This document shows positions 5,547-14,205 of a stretch of DNA of 21,616 nucleotides, one piece after another; the first letter of the stretch is position 1, and each line of letters starts with the position of its first letter. Origin of the DNA: CAYXXZ01 sp964469165 (GTDB taxonomy: Bacteria; Pseudomonadota; Gammaproteobacteria; Pseudomonadales; Porticoccaceae); the NCBI GenBank assembly GCA_964469165.1, contig CAYXXZ010000051.1, forward strand, positions 1 through 21,616, written 5' to 3'. The notes below the pieces were generated by a model. The model was not told the origin of the DNA. It did no database searches and saw only the letters and a list, made by a program, of their open reading frames with translations. A program made the translations under genes and the position numbers.

Positions 5547-7592
5547 TTACTCCTGCGTCCGCTTCCAGCCGCCGTGGCTGGCGAGAAATGCCAGAAAGGC
5601 ATCCTCATCGAGAATGTCGATATTCAGGGACTGCGCCTTGTTGAGCTTCGAGCCGGCGCCCGGGCCGGCCACCACGCAGTCGGTATTGGCGGATACACTG
5701 CCCGCCACCCTGGCGCCGAGGGCAAGCAGTTTCTCCTTGGCTTCGGCTCTGCCCATGGCTTCCAGGGTGCCTGTCAGCACCCAGGTCTGACCTTTCAGCG
5801 GCTGGCTGCCCTCCTCCGCGCCGCTCAGCGCCGGCCATTGCACGCCGGCCTCACGCAGCGCCGCGATCACCGCCAGATTGTCGTCATTGGCAAAGAATTC
5901 ATGTACGAAATGGGCAACGACCGGCCCCACATCTTCTACCTCCTGAAGAGCCTCCTGCGATGCCGCGGCCAGGCTTTCGAGTGTGCCGAAATGCAGCGCA
6001 AGGGCCTGAGCCGTGGCTTCGCCCACCTCGCGAATACCCAGGCCATAGAGAAAGCGCGGCAGGGTAGTATTTTTGGAGGCGTCGATAGCGGCCAACAGGT
6101 TGCTGGCTGATTTGTCCGCCATGCGCTCCAGGGCGGCGATGTCGTCCTTTCGCAAGTGGTAAATGTCCGCCACCGAGTGCACCAGGGCGCGATCTACCAG
6201 CTGTTCCACCAATTTGTCTCCCACACCATCGATATCCATGGCTTTGCGGGATGAAAAGTGTTTTATGGCTTCCTTGCGCTGGGCCGCACAGACCAGGCCG
6301 CCACTGCAGCGCATCGCTGCTTCGCCGGCGGCGCGCTCCACTGGCGAGCCGCACACCGGGCATTGCTCGGGGAAAGTGATGGGCTCGACGTCTGGAGAGC
6401 GTTCCTCCTCCATTACCCGGACCACCTGGGGAATCACGTCGCCAGCGCGGCGTATGATGACCCGGTCGCCAACGAATACTCCGAGACGCTCGATCTCATC
6501 CTGGTTGTGAAGGGTGGCATTGGAAACGGTGACGCCACCGACGAATACGGGTTCGAGCCGCGCGACCGGCGTGATCGCCCCAGTGCGGCCCACCTGGAAC
6601 TCCACCGCAAGCAGCGTGGTAGCCATCTCCTGAGCCGGAAACTTGCGCGCTACGGCCCAGCGCGGTGCACGCGCCACGAAGCCGAGGCGCTGCTGCAATT
6701 CAAGGTCATCGACCTTGTAGACGATGCCGTCGATGTCGTAGTCGAGCTCATCCCTGCGCGCGGCGAGCTTCTCGTAGAAAGCAAAGCAGGCATCGAGGTC
6801 GTCCGCCACCGCGATCAGCGGATTTACCGGAAAGCCCCACTGGCGCAGACTGGCCAACACGTCGCGGTGGCGGTGTGGCGCGCGCCAGCCCTCGCTGTGG
6901 CCGACACTGTAGGCGAACATCGCCAGGGGGCGCGCGGCGGTGATGCGCGAGTCGAGTTGCCGCAGGCTGCCCGCTGCGGCATTGCGCGGGTTGACGAAAA
7001 GCTTGTCGCCCTTCTCCCGGGCCTGTTCGTTGAAATGCTCGAAGCCCGCGCGCGGCATGTAGATCTCGCCCCGCACTTCGAGCAGCTCGGGTACATCCTC
7101 TCCCTGCAGGCGCAGAGGAATGGCGGCGATGGTACGCACGTTGATGGTGATGTCCTCGCCGATCCGGCCGTCGCCGCGCGTGGCGCCGCGCTCCAGTGAG
7201 CCCCGGCGGTAGACCAGGCTGACGGCGACGCCGTCGAGCTTGGGTTCGCACACATAGCTGACCGGCTCCCTGCGGTTGAGGCGCTCGCGGATACGGCGGT
7301 CAAAGTCTTCCACCTCGTCATCGCTGAAGGCATTATCGAGCGACAACATGGGCAACAGGTGTTGCGCGGGCTCGAACGCATTCAGCGGCGCCACCCCCAC
7401 CCTCTGCGTGGGGGAATCCGGTGCGACCAATTCGGGGTGGTGCGCTTCCAGCTCCTGCAGGCGGCGCAGCAGCCGATCATAGTCGGCGTCGGGGATCTCG
7501 GGATTGTCGAGCGCGTAATACTGGTAGTTGTGATGATGGAGCTGGGCGCTCAGGTGCTCGATTTCGCGCCGGATGGTGTCCTTGTCCGCCAT
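5547..7592 (-). CDS. ligA: NAD-dependent DNA ligase LigA
   Basis: LigA seals nicks in duplex DNA during replication and repair, using NAD+ as AMP donor. The 681-residue length is normal. Domain Ia with the NAD-binding YYxLDNPEIPDADYD region is at about 25-40. The adenylation motif EPKLDG has the active lysine at residue 118, and a second nucleotidyl motif appears as DYDIDGIVYKVDD. The OB fold follows, then a four-cysteine zinc finger (CPVCGSP, then RCSGGLVC), helix-hairpin-helix repeats and a C-terminal BRCT domain (about the last 80 residues, LKGQTWVLTGTLEAMGR). All parts look intact. It starts 12 bases after the zipA stop with GAGGA just before the ATG, so it is co-transcribed with zipA. 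Confidence 0.97.
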   Translation of the reverse strand: MADKDTIRREIEHLSAQLHHHNYQYYALDNPEIPDADYDRLLRRLQELEAHHPELVAPDSPTQRVGVAPLNAFEPAQHLLPMLSLDNAFSDDEVEDFDRRIRERLNRREPVSYVCEPKLDGVAVSLVYRRGSLERGATRGDGRIGEDITINVRTIAAIPLRLQGEDVPELLEVRGEIYMPRAGFEHFNEQAREKGDKLFVNPRNAAAGSLRQLDSRITAARPLAMFAYSVGHSEGWRAPHRHRDVLASLRQWGFPVNPLIAVADDLDACFAFYEKLAARRDELDYDIDGIVYKVDDLELQQRLGFVARAPRWAVARKFPAQEMATTLLAVEFQVGRTGAITPVARLEPVFVGGVTVSNATLHNQDEIERLGVFVGDRVIIRRAGDVIPQVVRVMEEERSPDVEPITFPEQCPVCGSPVERAAGEAAMRCSGGLVCAAQRKEAIKHFSSRKAMDIDGVGDKLVEQLVDRALVHSVADIYHLRKDDIAALERMADKSASNLLAAIDASKNTTLPRFLYGLGIREVGEATAQALALHFGTLESLAAASQEALQEVEDVGPVVAHFVHEFFANDDNLAVIAALREAGVQWPALSGAEEGSQPLKGQTWVLTGTLEAMGRAEAKEKLLALGARVAGSVSANTDCVVAGPGAGSKLNKAQSLNIDILDEDAFLAFLASHGGWKRTQE

Positions 7593-7604
7593 TGTCCTCG
7601 GCCA

Positions 7605-8810
7605 TCAATGAGAAAGGGTGAAGGAGCGACGAGTAAATTCGATGATCTGCTGGCGGTAATGCTCGATGGTCTGTTTGGTGAGAGCGCTGCGGGTCTCGTC
7701 CTTGAGTTCACCACCGAGGGTCTTGGCCAGGGCCTGGGCGATCTTGATCAACTGGGCATAACATTCCAGCGGATTGCTCAAACCGTCGAGAGGCATGAAC
7801 AGCGTGACACCCGGCGTCGAGAAGGAGTCCATGGACGCGAGGTCGAAGGTACCGGGCTTGACAGAGTTCGCCAGACTGAAGTGGACCGGACCCGAGCCGT
7901 TCTCCTCCTGATGGCGGTGAAAAATACCCATGTCGCCGTAACGCAGACCGTTGCCAAGCAGGGCATCCAGCAGCGCCTCACCCTCGAAACGGCCGTCCTT
8001 TTTCGCCATGACGTGCAAAACGATGACATCGACAGCGTCGTCGTCACCCCTTGAGCGGGTCTCTCTTACCGACGCGGGCGCCGCAGGCGGTGGAGGTTCC
8101 GGCGCGCGCTCTTCCCAGAAAGGCTTGCGTTTGGCGCGTGGTGCCTCGGCGACAGCAGGTGTTTCCTGCGGAGGTTCGAGGTGGAAAGGCTGGGCCGTCA
8201 CCGGCTCGTCGTCCCGCGACACCACCCAGGACTTTTCTTGTGCGGGTTCCTCTTCCTGTGCCGTGAAGGTTTCCCGCTCATCGGCAACGTTGCGAGCATC
8301 GCGCTCACCTTCTGGATAGCCGCGCTCGTGTTCTGGATAGCCGCGCTCGTCCTCTCGATAGTCGTGCTCGGCTTCTTGTGGCGGATTATCGGTTACATGG
8401 GGCTCTTCATCGCCCCATTGCTCATCCTGCCACTGCGCGGGCTCTTCAATCTCGATCTCGGGTTCACGACCTTCGGCTGGCGGCGTTGTCGGGCGCGAAA
8501 AAAAGTCGCTGGCGCCGCTCGATGAGCGCTGACGAAACGCGGAGGTGCACTTGTCAGCATTGTTTTCCCGGGAGCGGCGGATATTGTCCGACACCTGGTC
8601 GGCACTTTCCTTGTCGCGGCGGATGACTCGCACCTTGCCCGGCAGCTCGCCGCCGATGTCCTCTGCGTCGTCAAAAATGGACTGCTTGCGGCGTGACACC
8701 TTCAGCGTTCCATTGCGGGATTGCCTTACCCGGCGCAAACCATCCAGAAGGATGCCCAGGATAATGACGATACCCAATACAATGAGAATTTCGCGTGTGC
8801 CGAACTCCAT
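7605..8810 (-). CDS. zipA: Cell division protein ZipA
   Basis: ZipA anchors FtsZ to the inner membrane at the division site. The protein has 401 residues, longer than the 328 of E. coli. One N-terminal membrane helix lies at about 6-23 (REILIVLGIVIILGILLDGL), followed by a basic stretch. A long acidic and proline-rich linker spans about 60-255. The globular FtsZ-binding domain is about 260-401, with VIVLHVMAKKDGRFEGEALL, GDMGIFHRH and TPGVTLFMPLDG. The extra length is in the linker, which contains a tandem seven-residue repeat at about 147-167. AGAGGA precedes the ATG. It leads a zipA-ligA-membrane protein unit with its own likely promoter at 8945-8972. Confidence 0.95.
   Translation of the reverse strand: MEFGTREILIVLGIVIILGILLDGLRRVRQSRNGTLKVSRRKQSIFDDAEDIGGELPGKVRVIRRDKESADQVSDNIRRSRENNADKCTSAFRQRSSSGASDFFSRPTTPPAEGREPEIEIEEPAQWQDEQWGDEEPHVTDNPPQEAEHDYREDERGYPEHERGYPEGERDARNVADERETFTAQEEEPAQEKSWVVSRDDEPVTAQPFHLEPPQETPAVAEAPRAKRKPFWEERAPEPPPPAAPASVRETRSRGDDDAVDVIVLHVMAKKDGRFEGEALLDALLGNGLRYGDMGIFHRHQEENGSGPVHFSLANSVKPGTFDLASMDSFSTPGVTLFMPLDGLSNPLECYAQLIKIAQALAKTLGGELKDETRSALTKQTIEHYRQQIIEFTRRSFTLSH
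8310..8372. repeat. 21-base tandem repeat inside zipA
   Basis: Three consecutive 21-base units begin at 8310, 8331 and 8352. The first two differ by one base, and the third has several changes. In zipA (minus strand) each unit encodes seven residues of the type ERGYPE plus one. The frame is kept, so copy number can change the length of the linker without breaking the gene. Confidence 0.85.
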
Positions 8811-8944
8811 GCAATCCTCTGGTTCAGAAATTTAATTAACTTGCGTGTGCAACTCTAAGTTTGACCTGAAAATACTTCGTTTGGAAGCCTGGTTCACCTG
8901 TGATTGTATCCTCATCATGCCGGGGATTCTTCAACGCTGACACC

Positions 8945-8972
8945 ATTGTAAAAAAATATGCTGTCATTACAA
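8945..8972 (-). promoter_or_regulatory. Likely promoter of zipA-ligA
   Basis: On the minus strand, TTGTAA (8967-8972) and TACAAT (8945-8950) are separated by 16 bases that include an A/T-rich run. Transcription would begin near 8938, giving a leader of about 130 bases. The 8811-9031 gap between smc and zipA holds nothing else recognisable, and no strong terminator hairpin was seen after smc. Confidence 0.4.
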
Positions 8973-9031
8973 CATCGCACCCGCCCCCGAATCCGACGCG
9001 GCGCGCGATTCAAGATCGCCGACCACAGCCC

Positions 9032-12000
9032 TCAGGCCTCGGCCAATGCCACCGCTTTGTCCACATCCACGGAGACCAGGCGCGACACCCCCGGCTCATG
9101 CATGGTCACACCCATCAGATGCTGGGCCATCTCCATGGCGATCTTGTTGTGGGTGATGTAGATGAACTGCACCGAGTCCGACATTTCCTGAACCATGCGC
9201 GCATAGCGCCCCACGTTGGCATCGTCCAGGGGCGCATCCACCTCGTCGAGCATACAAAAGGGCGCCGGGTTGAGGCGGAATATGGAGAACACCAGCGCAA
9301 TCGCGGTGAGCGCCTTCTCGCCGCCCGACAGCAGGTGAATGGTGGTGTTCTTCTTGCCCGGCGGGCGCGCCATGATGGTCACACCGGTATCGAGCAGATC
9401 GTCGCCGGTGAGCTCCAGATAGGCGTGGCCGCCGCCGAACACCTTGGGAAACAGTTCCTGCAGTGACGCGTTGACGAAATCAAAGGTTTCGCGAAAGCGT
9501 GTGCGGGTCTCGCGGTCGATCTTGCGGATGGCGTCTTCCAGGGTGGCGAGGGCTTCCACGAGCTCCGCGTCCTGGGCATCCAGATAGCTCTTGCGCTCGG
9601 ACTCGGTCTTAAACTCCTCGATGGCCGCCAGGTTGATGGCGCCCAGGCGCTGAATGCGCCCCGCCAGCTGCTCCAGCGACTGCTCCCACTGGTGCGGATT
9701 GGCGTCATCGCCGAGATCGGCCAGCAGCACCTGCAGGTCGTAGTCGCCGACGCTGATCTGCTCGACGATGGTCTTGCTGCGGGTATTGATTTCCTGGGCC
9801 GCGAGGCGGGTCTGCTCCAGCTCAGTGCGCTTCTGGAGAATCTGATGCTCCAACTGCTGGCGACGGGTTTCCGCCTCGCGCATGGCGCTCTCTACCGCTT
9901 CCAGTTCACGGCGCGCCTCGGACAACTTGTTTTCGATGGCGAGGCGCTTGTCGAGACGCTCTTCGAGCTGCGCGGCCAGCTCTTCCGATGGATCGTCCTG
10001 CTGACTGAGGGCCGCGTGCAGTTGCTCGCGGCGCTCTTCGAGGCGCGCCACCTGCACATCCAGGCGCGCGATACTCTCGCGCAGCGCGCTGAGCTGGGTG
10101 CTAATGGAGCGTTCCTGAATGTCCAGCTCGTGGAGCCTGTCGCGACCGTGGCGCGCGCTCTGGCGGCTTTCGTCGAGGCGCTGGCGGATGCCGTCGCGCT
10201 CGGTGAGCAGGCTTTCGCGCAGGCGGGTGTCCTTTTCCATCAGATCGAGGGCGGCTTGCAGCAGTTGGCGGGCTTCCGCCAGGCTTTCCTGCTCCACCTG
10301 ATACTGTTGACGCAGTTCCGTCAGCTCGCCGGCGGCGCGACCGCGGCGCGCCACCAACTGTTCGATTTCCATACGTCGGGCACTGATACGTGAACGCAGT
10401 TCCGCGTACTCTCGCTGGCGTTCGGCAATGTCCCGCGCCAGGGTTTCACGTTGCCCTTCGAGGGCTTTCAAATCATCTTCGCGGCGCTGGCGCAGTTCTT
10501 CGAGAGTGGCGATGCGCTCGCCGGACTGCGCCAGCTCCACGTCCAGCACCTCGAGCTCCTGGCGGCGCTGAAGCACACCGGCGGCGGCGTTGCGACCGCG
10601 GGATAGACGCACCCAATCGGCACCGAGCCAGAGCCCATCCCGGGTCACCACAGATTCCCCTGCGGCCAGGCTGGCGCGCAAGCTCAACGCGTCTTCCAAA
10701 GTATCGGCGACGTAGATACCGCCCAGTCGCGCCACAGTGCGCCCCGACACCAGGCTGGCCAGGGTTCGCGCACCGGCTTGTGTCGTGGCGGGCATCACCG
10801 CAGCGCCGTCCACCAGCACCACCTCGCCCTTGTCCAGATCCGCCAGAGCCGCGGCATAGTCATCGAGCGCCGCCACACAGACCGCCTGCAGTGTGCCTTC
10901 CAGCACAGTTTCGACGGCGGTTTCCCAGCCGGAGGTCACACGCAACTCGCCAGCGAGGCGCGCGGCAGATTCAAGGTCATTGTCGCGCAGCCATTCGCGA
11001 CCACCGCCGTTGTCGTCCATGGCAGCCTGTTGCAAGGCTTCCAGAGAAGCCTTGCGACCCGAGGCCTTGTGAGTCAGTTCGCGCAGCTGAGTCAGCTCCT
11101 GGCCTGCGTCCTTGAGTGCGTCTCTGGTTTGTTCTATGTCGGTGATGAGTCGAGCCATGCGGCCTTGCGCCTCGTCACTGACGAGATCCATCTCCGCCAG
11201 CTGCTCTTCGAGGAGCGCAACTTCTTCTTCGGCGGGATCGATGTTGAGGTCGCGGTGTTCCGCTTCGATCTTCTGGATACGCTCCGCCACCCGGCGCAGC
11301 GCCTGTTCGTAATGCTGGATGCGCGACTGTTGAACCTCGGCCTGCTGGCGCGGCTCTGACGCACCCTGGTTGAATTCATCCCAGCGCAGCTGCCAGGCGG
11401 CCATGACCTCTTCGGCGTCCTGAAGATTCTGTGCCAGGGTATCTTCCTGGCCGCGCAGCTCTTCCAGCCTGGGCGTCAATTCTTCGAGTTGCTCTTCCAG
11501 CGCCGCGTATTTTTCCCGATCGAGACGCAGGTGCTGTTCCGATTCGGCGTAGTTGCGCTCCGTCTGGCCGATGTCTTCCTGCAATTCGCGGGCGCGCTGG
11601 CGGGCGTGTTCGATACTCTGCTCGATGCGCGCCACCTCGGCGCCCACCGCATAGAATTCGCCCTGGACTTCATTGAACGCGTCGCTTTCATCGGTGAAGC
11701 GGGAGCGCAGCTTTTCCAGGCTGGTGTCACAAGCGGCGCGCTCGGTGACCAGTGCTTCGACGTCGAGTTCCTGGCGCGTGATCTGTGCCTGGCGGCTTTC
11801 GATCTGAACGTGCAGTTCGCGCCAGCGCAGCGCCTGGAGTTGCGCCTTGAGAAGGCGCTCTTCCTTTTTCAGTTCCGCATATTTCTCCGCGGCCTGGGCC
11901 TGGCGCTCCAGGCGCTGCAACTGGCGCTCCAGTTCTTCGCGGATGTCACTGAGACGCTCCAGGTTCTCCTGGGTGCGGCGCATACGGCTTTCCGTATCGC

Positions 12001-12532
12001 GGCGCCGCTCTTTGTATTTGGAAATGCCTGCCGCCTCTTCGATGAACACCCGCAACTCGTCGGGACGGGCCTCGATGAGCTTGGAAATCATGCCCTGTTC
12101 AATGATGGCGTAGCTGCGCGGCCCGAGGCCGGTGCCGAGGAAAATATCGGTGATGTCGCGGCGCCGGCACTTGTTGCCGTTGAGGTAATAGCCTGACTGA
12201 CCGTCACGGGTGACTTTGCGGCGGATCGAAATTTCGCTGTATTTGGCGTATTCGCCGCCGAGCGAACCGTCGGCATTGTCGAAAATCAGCTCGATGGAAG
12301 CCTGTCCCACCGGCTTGCGGCTGCCCGAGCCGTTGAAAATGACATCCGTCATGGACTCGCCGCGCAGATGCTTGGCGGAGCTTTCCCCCATCACCCAGCG
12401 CACAGCATCGATGACATTGGACTTGCCGCAGCCATTGGGCCCGACGACGGCGCACAGATTGCTTGGAAAATGCACCGTGGTGGGGTCCACGAAGGACTTG
12501 AATCCGGCAAGTTTGATGCTCTTCAAGCGCAT
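9032..12532 (-). CDS. smc: Chromosome segregation ATPase SMC
   Basis: SMC forms the long coiled-coil dimer that organises and separates chromosomes together with ScpA and ScpB. The 1166-residue length is typical. The N-terminal ATPase lobe has Walker A GPNGCGKS (31-38). Long charged coiled coils occupy about 165-510 and 655-950. Between them is a hinge region (about 515-640) with VLEGTLQAVCVA and GESVVTRDGLWLGADWVRLSRG. The C-terminal lobe has the signature LLSGGEKALTAIAL (from 1067) and Walker B FCMLDEVDAPLDD (near 1093-1105). Every motif is intact, so this is a canonical SMC and not MukB. The neighbour order smc-zipA-ligA is that of Pseudomonas. It appears to be transcribed from its own promoter at 12590-12617. 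Confidence 0.97.
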   Translation of the reverse strand: MRLKSIKLAGFKSFVDPTTVHFPSNLCAVVGPNGCGKSNVIDAVRWVMGESSAKHLRGESMTDVIFNGSGSRKPVGQASIELIFDNADGSLGGEYAKYSEISIRRKVTRDGQSGYYLNGNKCRRRDITDIFLGTGLGPRSYAIIEQGMISKLIEARPDELRVFIEEAAGISKYKERRRDTESRMRRTQENLERLSDIREELERQLQRLERQAQAAEKYAELKKEERLLKAQLQALRWRELHVQIESRQAQITRQELDVEALVTERAACDTSLEKLRSRFTDESDAFNEVQGEFYAVGAEVARIEQSIEHARQRARELQEDIGQTERNYAESEQHLRLDREKYAALEEQLEELTPRLEELRGQEDTLAQNLQDAEEVMAAWQLRWDEFNQGASEPRQQAEVQQSRIQHYEQALRRVAERIQKIEAEHRDLNIDPAEEEVALLEEQLAEMDLVSDEAQGRMARLITDIEQTRDALKDAGQELTQLRELTHKASGRKASLEALQQAAMDDNGGGREWLRDNDLESAARLAGELRVTSGWETAVETVLEGTLQAVCVAALDDYAAALADLDKGEVVLVDGAAVMPATTQAGARTLASLVSGRTVARLGGIYVADTLEDALSLRASLAAGESVVTRDGLWLGADWVRLSRGRNAAAGVLQRRQELEVLDVELAQSGERIATLEELRQRREDDLKALEGQRETLARDIAERQREYAELRSRISARRMEIEQLVARRGRAAGELTELRQQYQVEQESLAEARQLLQAALDLMEKDTRLRESLLTERDGIRQRLDESRQSARHGRDRLHELDIQERSISTQLSALRESIARLDVQVARLEERREQLHAALSQQDDPSEELAAQLEERLDKRLAIENKLSEARRELEAVESAMREAETRRQQLEHQILQKRTELEQTRLAAQEINTRSKTIVEQISVGDYDLQVLLADLGDDANPHQWEQSLEQLAGRIQRLGAINLAAIEEFKTESERKSYLDAQDAELVEALATLEDAIRKIDRETRTRFRETFDFVNASLQELFPKVFGGGHAYLELTGDDLLDTGVTIMARPPGKKNTTIHLLSGGEKALTAIALVFSIFRLNPAPFCMLDEVDAPLDDANVGRYARMVQEMSDSVQFIYITHNKIAMEMAQHLMGVTMHEPGVSRLVSVDVDKAVALAEA

Positions 12533-12589
12533 AGCAGACTCTTGTTGAACCCTCTGGGGAGCTTTTCTGTATTTGTCACCAAGGGGCGG

Positions 12590-12617
12590 ATTTTACACCC
12601 TGTGACGGGGGTCACAA
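12590..12617 (-). promoter_or_regulatory. Likely promoter of smc
   Basis: On the minus strand, TTGTGA (12612-12617) and TAAAAT (12590-12595) are 16 bases apart. Initiation would fall near 12583, about 50 bases before the smc ATG. A CRP-like palindrome occupies the spacer and -35. Confidence 0.5.
12601..12616. promoter_or_regulatory. CRP/Vfr-like palindrome over the smc promoter
   Basis: TGTGA-CGGGGG-TCACA is an exact match to the core TGTGA-N6-TCACA recognised by CRP and its Pseudomonas relative Vfr. The bases flanking the core do not match the extended CRP consensus. It overlaps the -35 and spacer of the proposed smc promoter, so a bound protein would more likely repress than activate. A core match alone can arise by chance. 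Confidence 0.4.
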
Positions 12618-12619
12618 GA

Positions 12620-12677
12620 AGTTCACAGTTTTCAGCTCACAGTTCGAAGAAATGGCTCTTACTGTCAACTGTGAACT
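12620..12677. repeat. AGTTCACAGTT inverted repeat after rhlB
   Basis: AGTTCACAGTT (12620-12630) is exactly complementary to AACTGTGAACT (12667-12677), with 36 bases between them. Further partial copies of the CACAGTT / AACTGT motif lie inside and just outside the arms (CTCACAGTTCG, TCAACTGTG, CTGTTAACT). It begins 13 bases beyond the helicase stop. It may fold into a 3'-end structure for that transcript or be a dispersed repeat. Confidence 0.6.
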
Positions 12678-12690
12678 GTTAACTAACCCC

Positions 12691-13992
12691 TCACTGCAAC
12701 AACTCTTCCGGCGGCTGCTCGCAGTCGAGCTTGCGGCCCAGGAGCTTTTCGATGGGTTCGAGCAGAAATGCATCGTCCTCACAGGCGAAGCTGATGGAAG
12801 TGCCGAACTTGCCGGCGCGACCGGTGCGACCGATACGGTGGATGTAATCCTCGGGCTCTTCCGGCAAGGTGTAGTTGACCACATGGCTGATGCCGTCGAT
12901 ATGGATGCCACGCCCGGCAACGTCGGTGGCGACGAGCACCTTGAGAGCGCCGGATTTGAAGTCGTTGAGCGTCTTGACGCGCTTGTTCTGCGCCACTTCG
13001 CCAGACAGCAACCCGGCGTTGAAGCCCTTCTGGCGCAGCTTCTCCTGCAGGCGGCGGCACTGGTCGCGGCGATTGGCGAACACGATCACACTCTCGACCT
13101 CATCGGAGGAAATGATGTTGTTGAGCAACGCAAATTTTTTCTGTTGGGAGGTGATGTAAACCTTCTGGTTGACGGTATCAGTGGCGACGCTCTCGGGCTG
13201 GATCTCGACATGGATCGGCTCGGTGGTCCACTGCTGCGCCAACTGCAACACTTCCTGGGTGAAGGTGGCGGAGAAGAACAGTGTTTGACGGTGATCCTTG
13301 AAAGGCGTGAGACGCACGATGCGGCGCACCTGGGGGATGAAGCCCATGTCGAGCATGCGATCCGCCTCGTCCAGCACCAGTACTTCCACCTGGTCGAGAT
13401 AGACATCGTTGCTGCCGCAGAAATCCAGCAGTCGTCCCGGCGTAGCCACCAGAATATCGCAAAAGCTCTCCATCAGATGGCGCTTCTGTTTGTCGTAGTC
13501 CATGCCGCCCACCAGTGTGTGCACGGTATGGCCGGTGTATTTTGCGAGAGCCTTGGCATCGTCGGCGATCTGCATCACCAACTCCCTCGTGGGGGCGATC
13601 ACCAGCGCGCGCGCCTCGCCGGCAAAACGCTCATTGGTGATAGGGTGATTGAGCAGATCCTGGATCACGGTGATGAGAAACGCCGCCGTCTTGCCGGTAC
13701 CGGTCTGCGCCTTGCCCACCACATCGTAGCCGCGCAGGCTGAAGGGCAGCGCGCGCGCCTGGATGGGAGAACAGTATTCGAAGCCGAGGTCGGCAATGCC
13801 GTGCATCAGTTCGAGGCTCAGGTCCAGATCGTGGAAGCGCACCTTGCCTTCCACTTCGGGAACCTGGAATCGCTCCAGCGACCAGTCTTTGTTGTCGGCG
13901 CCGTTGCCTCGGCCACGGCCACCGCGGGAACGGCGCCGGCGATTGGGATTGGAGGACTTGCTGTCCTTGTCTGCGTGCTTCTCTTCGCTCAT
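12691..13992 (-). CDS. rhlB: DEAD-box ATP-dependent RNA helicase, RhlB type
   Basis: RhlB unwinds structured RNA, classically as the helicase partner of RNase E in the degradosome. The protein has 433 residues. A basic, glycine/arginine-rich tail (about 15-32, NRRRRSRGGRGRGN) precedes the core. The F-x17-Q motif includes GFEYCSPIQ (70-78). Motif I is AQTGTGKT (95-102), Ia is PTRELV (134-139), II is DEAD (208-211) and III is SAT. Motifs V and VI appear as VATDVAGRGIHIDG and HRIGRTGRAGKFG. The sequence around LDLSLELMHGIADLGFEYC resembles Pseudomonas RhlB more than RhlE or DbpA, which supports the symbol with moderate confidence. It appears monocistronic, with an extended -10 promoter at 14062-14070. 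No good ribosome binding site is visible before the ATG. Confidence 0.88.
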   Translation of the reverse strand: MSEEKHADKDSKSSNPNRRRRSRGGRGRGNGADNKDWSLERFQVPEVEGKVRFHDLDLSLELMHGIADLGFEYCSPIQARALPFSLRGYDVVGKAQTGTGKTAAFLITVIQDLLNHPITNERFAGEARALVIAPTRELVMQIADDAKALAKYTGHTVHTLVGGMDYDKQKRHLMESFCDILVATPGRLLDFCGSNDVYLDQVEVLVLDEADRMLDMGFIPQVRRIVRLTPFKDHRQTLFFSATFTQEVLQLAQQWTTEPIHVEIQPESVATDTVNQKVYITSQQKKFALLNNIISSDEVESVIVFANRRDQCRRLQEKLRQKGFNAGLLSGEVAQNKRVKTLNDFKSGALKVLVATDVAGRGIHIDGISHVVNYTLPEEPEDYIHRIGRTGRAGKFGTSISFACEDDAFLLEPIEKLLGRKLDCEQPPEELLQ

Positions 13993-14061
13993 GAATTAGC
14001 CAGTAAGTAAAAATGGGAACGACCCGGTGCGGCTGCGAGCGGCGGCCGCGAAAGGGTGCGG

Positions 14062-14070
14062 ATTATAGCA
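14062..14070 (-). promoter_or_regulatory. Extended -10 promoter of rhlB
   Basis: On the minus strand the sequence TGCTATAAT is a perfect extended -10 element (TGn-TATAAT). No good -35 lies 16-18 bases upstream, which is common for this promoter class. Initiation near 14055 would give a leader of about 63 bases with a GC-rich middle (CGCGGCCGCCGC). Confidence 0.6.
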
Positions 14071-14164
14071 CAGTGATCAAATTTTCAGCGCACGGGTTGT
14101 CGCTGAGCTTTAAGCCGAACTCTGGCAGACCGCTGTCCTTCCAGCACGCCTGCTCAAAGCTTAT

Positions 14165-14199
14165 GGCTTACAGCCCGCCCTGCCTGATGGCTCACAGCC
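14165..14199. repeat. Twin short hairpins after the FMN protein gene
   Basis: GGCTTACAGCC (14165-14175) and GGCTCACAGCC (14189-14199) are two near-identical mini palindromes 13 bases apart. TGCCT/AGGCA arms flank the second. They follow the stop at 14206 on the minus strand by a few bases. There is no T-run, so any terminator role is weak. The rest of 13993-14205 holds only the rhlB promoter and leader. Confidence 0.4.
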
Positions 14200-14205
14200 A
14201 GGCAA

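Noticed and set aside
9692..12196. Several long plus-strand open frames opposite smc
   Set aside because: They are antisense to a fully conserved SMC and have low-complexity translations with no start signals.
12652..14010. 452-codon open frame opposite the RNA helicase
   Set aside because: It is a shadow of a gene with all DEAD-box motifs and has no family likeness of its own.
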